64,000 nt of DNA from Pseudoxanthomonas beigongshangi. GTDB lineage: Bacteria; Pseudomonadota; Gammaproteobacteria; Xanthomonadales; Xanthomonadaceae. The notes beneath the pieces were generated by a model. It searched no databases. It was given only the letters and a program-made list of their open reading frames with translations, and was not told where the DNA came from. The stretch lies in the NCBI RefSeq assembly GCF_016820515.1, contig NZ_JADHDV010000007.1:1-64000 (forward strand), in the 5' to 3' direction. The position numbers and the translations under genes were made by a program. Positions 61,833 to 64,000 of this stretch are shown here, piece by piece. The number at the start of each line of letters is the position of its first letter. Within the stretch, counting starts at the first letter, position 1.

Positions 61833-64000
61833 ATGAATTCGCCCCGCAGTCTCGAGTTCGCTCCACCCGATGTACCGCTTCGTGAAGACGTGCGCCGGCT
61901 TGGCGCGCTGGTCGGCGACATGCTGGCCGAACAGGTATCGCCCGCGTTCCTGGATGAAGTCGAACGCGTGCGCACCACCGCGATCGCGCGCCGCCAGAGC
62001 GACGCGCCGCCACAGTCGCTGGCGGGATTGCTGGCCGGGCTGAAACCCACGCAGGCGGAAGGCCTGATCCGCGCGTTCAGCGCGTACTTCCAGGTGGTCA
62101 ACATCGCCGAGCGCGTGCACCGCATCCGCCGCCGCCGCGATTACCAGCGCACCGACAGCAGCAAGCCGCAACCGGAAGGCCTGCAGGACGTGCTGCTGCG
62201 ACTGAAGGCACAGGGCGTGGGCATCGACGAACTCGCGCAATGGCTGCCGCGCATCGACATCGAGCCGGTGTTCACCGCGCATCCCACCGAGGCGGTCCGG
62301 CGCGCGCTGCTGGAGAAGGAACAACTGATGGTCGCCAGCCTGGTCAACGGGCTGGACGGCACCCGCACGCCTGGCGAACAGGCCACCGACACCGCGCGTT
62401 TCCGGATGGCGCTGACCTCGGCCTGGCAGACCGCCGACTCCTCGCCGGTGCGTCCCGGCGTCGAGGACGAGCGCGAGCATGTCGGCTTCTACCTGCTCGA
62501 AGTGCTGTACCGGGTGATGCCGGTGCTGTACGAAACACTGGAAAGCGCGATCACCCAGGTCTACGGCGAACATCCGGCGATCACCCGCCATCTGCCCCGG
62601 TTGCTGCGCTTCGGCACCTGGGTCGGCGGCGACATGGACGGCAATCCGAATGTCGACGCCGGCACCGTCACCGCGACGCTCAACGCGCAGCGCGCGGTGA
62701 TCCTGCGCCGCTACATCAAGGAACTGCGCCAGCTCACCACGCTGCTCAGCCAGTCGAGTTCGCTGGTCGGCGTGTCGGCCGAGGTGCTGGCGCGCGTGGA
62801 CGAATACCGCGAACTGCTGCCGAAGGCCGCCGCGCAGTCGCGCCCGCGCCACGGCGACATGCCTTATCGCCTGCTCAACGATCTGATGCGGGCGCGGTTG
62901 CAGGCGACGCTGGAAGATCTGCCGCAGGGTTACACGGGGCCCGATGAACTCGCCGCCGACGTGGATCTGATCCTGCGCAGCCTGGAAGACAACCGCGGCA
63001 TCCACGCCGGCTGGTTCGCGGTGCGCCGGCTGGCCTGGCGCATCCGCAGCTTCGGCTTCCACCTGGCGCGGCTGGATGTGCGCCAGGAATCCAGCGTGCA
63101 CGCGCGCGCGGTCGCGGCGGCGCTGGCGGATTCGGAATGGGAATCGCGCGACGCGGTCGAGCGCGGTGCGCTGCTGGCACCGTATGCCAGCGGCGAGCAG
63201 GTGCTGCCGGCTTCGGAGGACGAGGGCAATCCACGCCTGGACGCGGTGTTCGCCGCATTGGGCGACGCGCGCCGCCGGCATGGCACCGACGCGCTGGGCG
63301 CCTACATCATCAGCATGGCGCACAACCGCGCCGACGTGCTCACCGTGCTGGCGCTGGCGCGTCGTGGTGGACTGGTCGACGACGATGGCAACGTGCCGCT
63401 GGACATCGCGCCGCTGTTCGAAACCGTGGACGATCTGCGCCACGGCCCGGAGACCCTGCGCGACCTGATGGCCGATCCGGTGTACCGCGCGCACCTGGCC
63501 GCGCGCGGCAACGTGCAGATGGTGATGCTTGGCTATTCCGACAGCGGCAAGGACGGCGGCATCGCCGCCTCGCGCTGGGGATTGCAGCGCGGGCAGGTCG
63601 AATTGCTGCAGACCGCCAATGAACTCGGCATCAAGCTGACCTTCTTCCATGGCCGCGGCGGTTCGATCAGCCGCGGCGGCGGCAAGACCACCCGCGCGGT
63701 CGATGCGTCGCCGCGCGGCAGCGTCGATGGCCGCCTGCGGGTGACCGAGCAGGGCGAGGTCATCCATCGCAAGTACGGCATCCGCGCGCTGGCGCTGCGC
63801 TCGCTGGAACAATCGGTCGGCGCGGTGCTGGCCTCCTCGTTGCGCCCGCGTCCGCTGGAGCCGCGCGAGCCGGGCTGGCGGGACATCATGGACACCGTCG
63901 CAGGCCATAGCAGCGAGGTCTATCGCGGGTTCGTCGGCGCGCCGCGCTTCATGGACTATTTCCGCAGCGCCACGCCGATCGACGTGATCGAACGGATGAC
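61833..64000 (+). CDS. ppc: Phosphoenolpyruvate carboxylase (3' end outside window)
   Basis: The first 722 codons of an open frame that continues past the right edge. It replenishes oxaloacetate from phosphoenolpyruvate and bicarbonate. Signatures are [18 protein letters not shown] (about residues 146-163; catalytic His), [36 protein letters not shown] and [14 protein letters not shown]. Start ATG 61833 is the first in the frame; it lacks a clear ribosome site. With pyk at the other end of the window, it adds to the phosphoenolpyruvate node. Confidence 0.96.
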   Translation, partial: MNSPRSLEFAPPDVPLREDVRRLGALVGDMLAEQVSPAFLDEVERVRTTAIARRQSDAPPQSLAGLLAGLKPTQAEGLIRAFSAYFQVVNIAERVHRIRRRRDYQRTDSSKPQPEGLQDVLLRLKAQGVGIDELAQWLPRIDIEPVFTAHPTEAVRRALLEKEQLMVASLVNGLDGTRTPGEQATDTARFRMALTSAWQTADSSPVRPGVEDEREHVGFYLLEVLYRVMPVLYETLESAITQVYGEHPAITRHLPRLLRFGTWVGGDMDGNPNVDAGTVTATLNAQRAVILRRYIKELRQLTTLLSQSSSLVGVSAEVLARVDEYRELLPKAAAQSRPRHGDMPYRLLNDLMRARLQATLEDLPQGYTGPDELAADVDLILRSLEDNRGIHAGWFAVRRLAWRIRSFGFHLARLDVRQESSVHARAVAAALADSEWESRDAVERGALLAPYASGEQVLPASEDEGNPRLDAVFAALGDARRRHGTDALGAYIISMAHNRADVLTVLALARRGGLVDDDGNVPLDIAPLFETVDDLRHGPETLRDLMADPVYRAHLAARGNVQMVMLGYSDSGKDGGIAASRWGLQRGQVELLQTANELGIKLTFFHGRGGSISRGGGKTTRAVDASPRGSVDGRLRVTEQGEVIHRKYGIRALALRSLEQSVGAVLASSLRPRPLEPREPGWRDIMDTVAGHSSEVYRGFVGAPRFMDYFRSATPIDVIERM

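Noticed and set aside
58967-62013. Upstream extension of the ahcY frame, giving a 1,499-codon protein
   Set aside because: The extension lies antisense to the S9 peptidase and ppc, and crosses the riboswitch. The true start is the ATG after the riboswitch.
61647-63908. A 753-codon minus-strand frame opposite ppc
   Set aside because: The plus strand encodes phosphoenolpyruvate carboxylase with all signatures. The antisense frame has no recognisable protein character.

Overview
The window is a chromosomal segment of a GC-rich gammaproteobacterium, most likely of the Xanthomonadaceae/Lysobacteraceae (Lysobacter, Luteimonas or a close relative). This rests on the high GC content, the protein flavour and gene neighbourhoods (pgk-pyk-class I fba, a cysNC fusion, thiS/thiG/trmB, ahcY-metF), and intergenic palindromes built on GTAGGAGCGACG or GTGGGAGCGACG, a REP style typical of this family. 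The assignment is by recognition, not by a database search. I see no prophage, insertion sequence, CRISPR array or plasmid function; most of the window is housekeeping and metabolic core.

Layout. 1-3804: two membrane proteins (DUF2339, DUF3999). 3876-8905: central carbon genes pgk, an HAD phosphatase, pyk and class I fructose-bisphosphate aldolase. 9062-12378: a MarR regulator with its palindromic operators and an EmrA/EmrB drug efflux pair. 12521-14043: a VOC protein and a secreted alpha/beta hydrolase, separated by REP palindromes. 14277-28982: assimilatory sulfate reduction (cysK, cysG, cysB, cysH, cysI, cysJ, cysD, cysNC), interrupted between cysB and cysH by an NTF2-like protein, a zinc-ribbon membrane protein, a lipoprotein and a LytS/LytTR two-component pair. 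29096-33887: an RND efflux system plus a GNAT enzyme. 34014-43646: an alanine/sodium symporter, an rRNA methyltransferase, an M28 peptidase, mscL, a FAH-family enzyme, a Rieske protein, an SLC13-type transporter, trmB and thiG. 43846-48975: a three-gene operon (TonB receptor, PI-PLC-like enzyme, PHP phosphoesterase) lying between thiG and thiS. 49368-54648: an autotransporter GDSL esterase, tRNA-Gly(CCC), a RimK-like ligase and an OmpR/PhoP-type two-component pair. 54688-64000: a DUF4124 protein, metF, a DUF3228 protein, ybaK, ahcY with an S-adenosylhomocysteine riboswitch, an S9 peptidase, and the 5' part of ppc.

How the genes fit together. The sulfur genes form a nearly complete route from sulfate to cysteine: CysD/CysNC make PAPS, CysH reduces it to sulfite, CysJI (with siroheme from CysG) makes sulfide, and CysK makes cysteine. 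CysB is the likely regulator, and the two divergent cys promoters share sequence motifs. ahcY and metF serve the methionine/SAM cycle, and the riboswitch ties ahcY to its substrate SAH.

Most unusual features: (i) the TonB/PI-PLC/PHP operon that separates thiS from thiG, which looks like a self-contained phosphodiester or phosphoinositide scavenging module; (ii) a second dispersed repeat family (GGGATTCGGGATT) that intrudes into coding sequence, supplying about 45 N-terminal residues of CysNC and the stop codon of trmB; (iii) a candidate small RNA between two strong terminators downstream of the RimK-like gene; (iv) a terminator hairpin in the leader of the alanine symporter.
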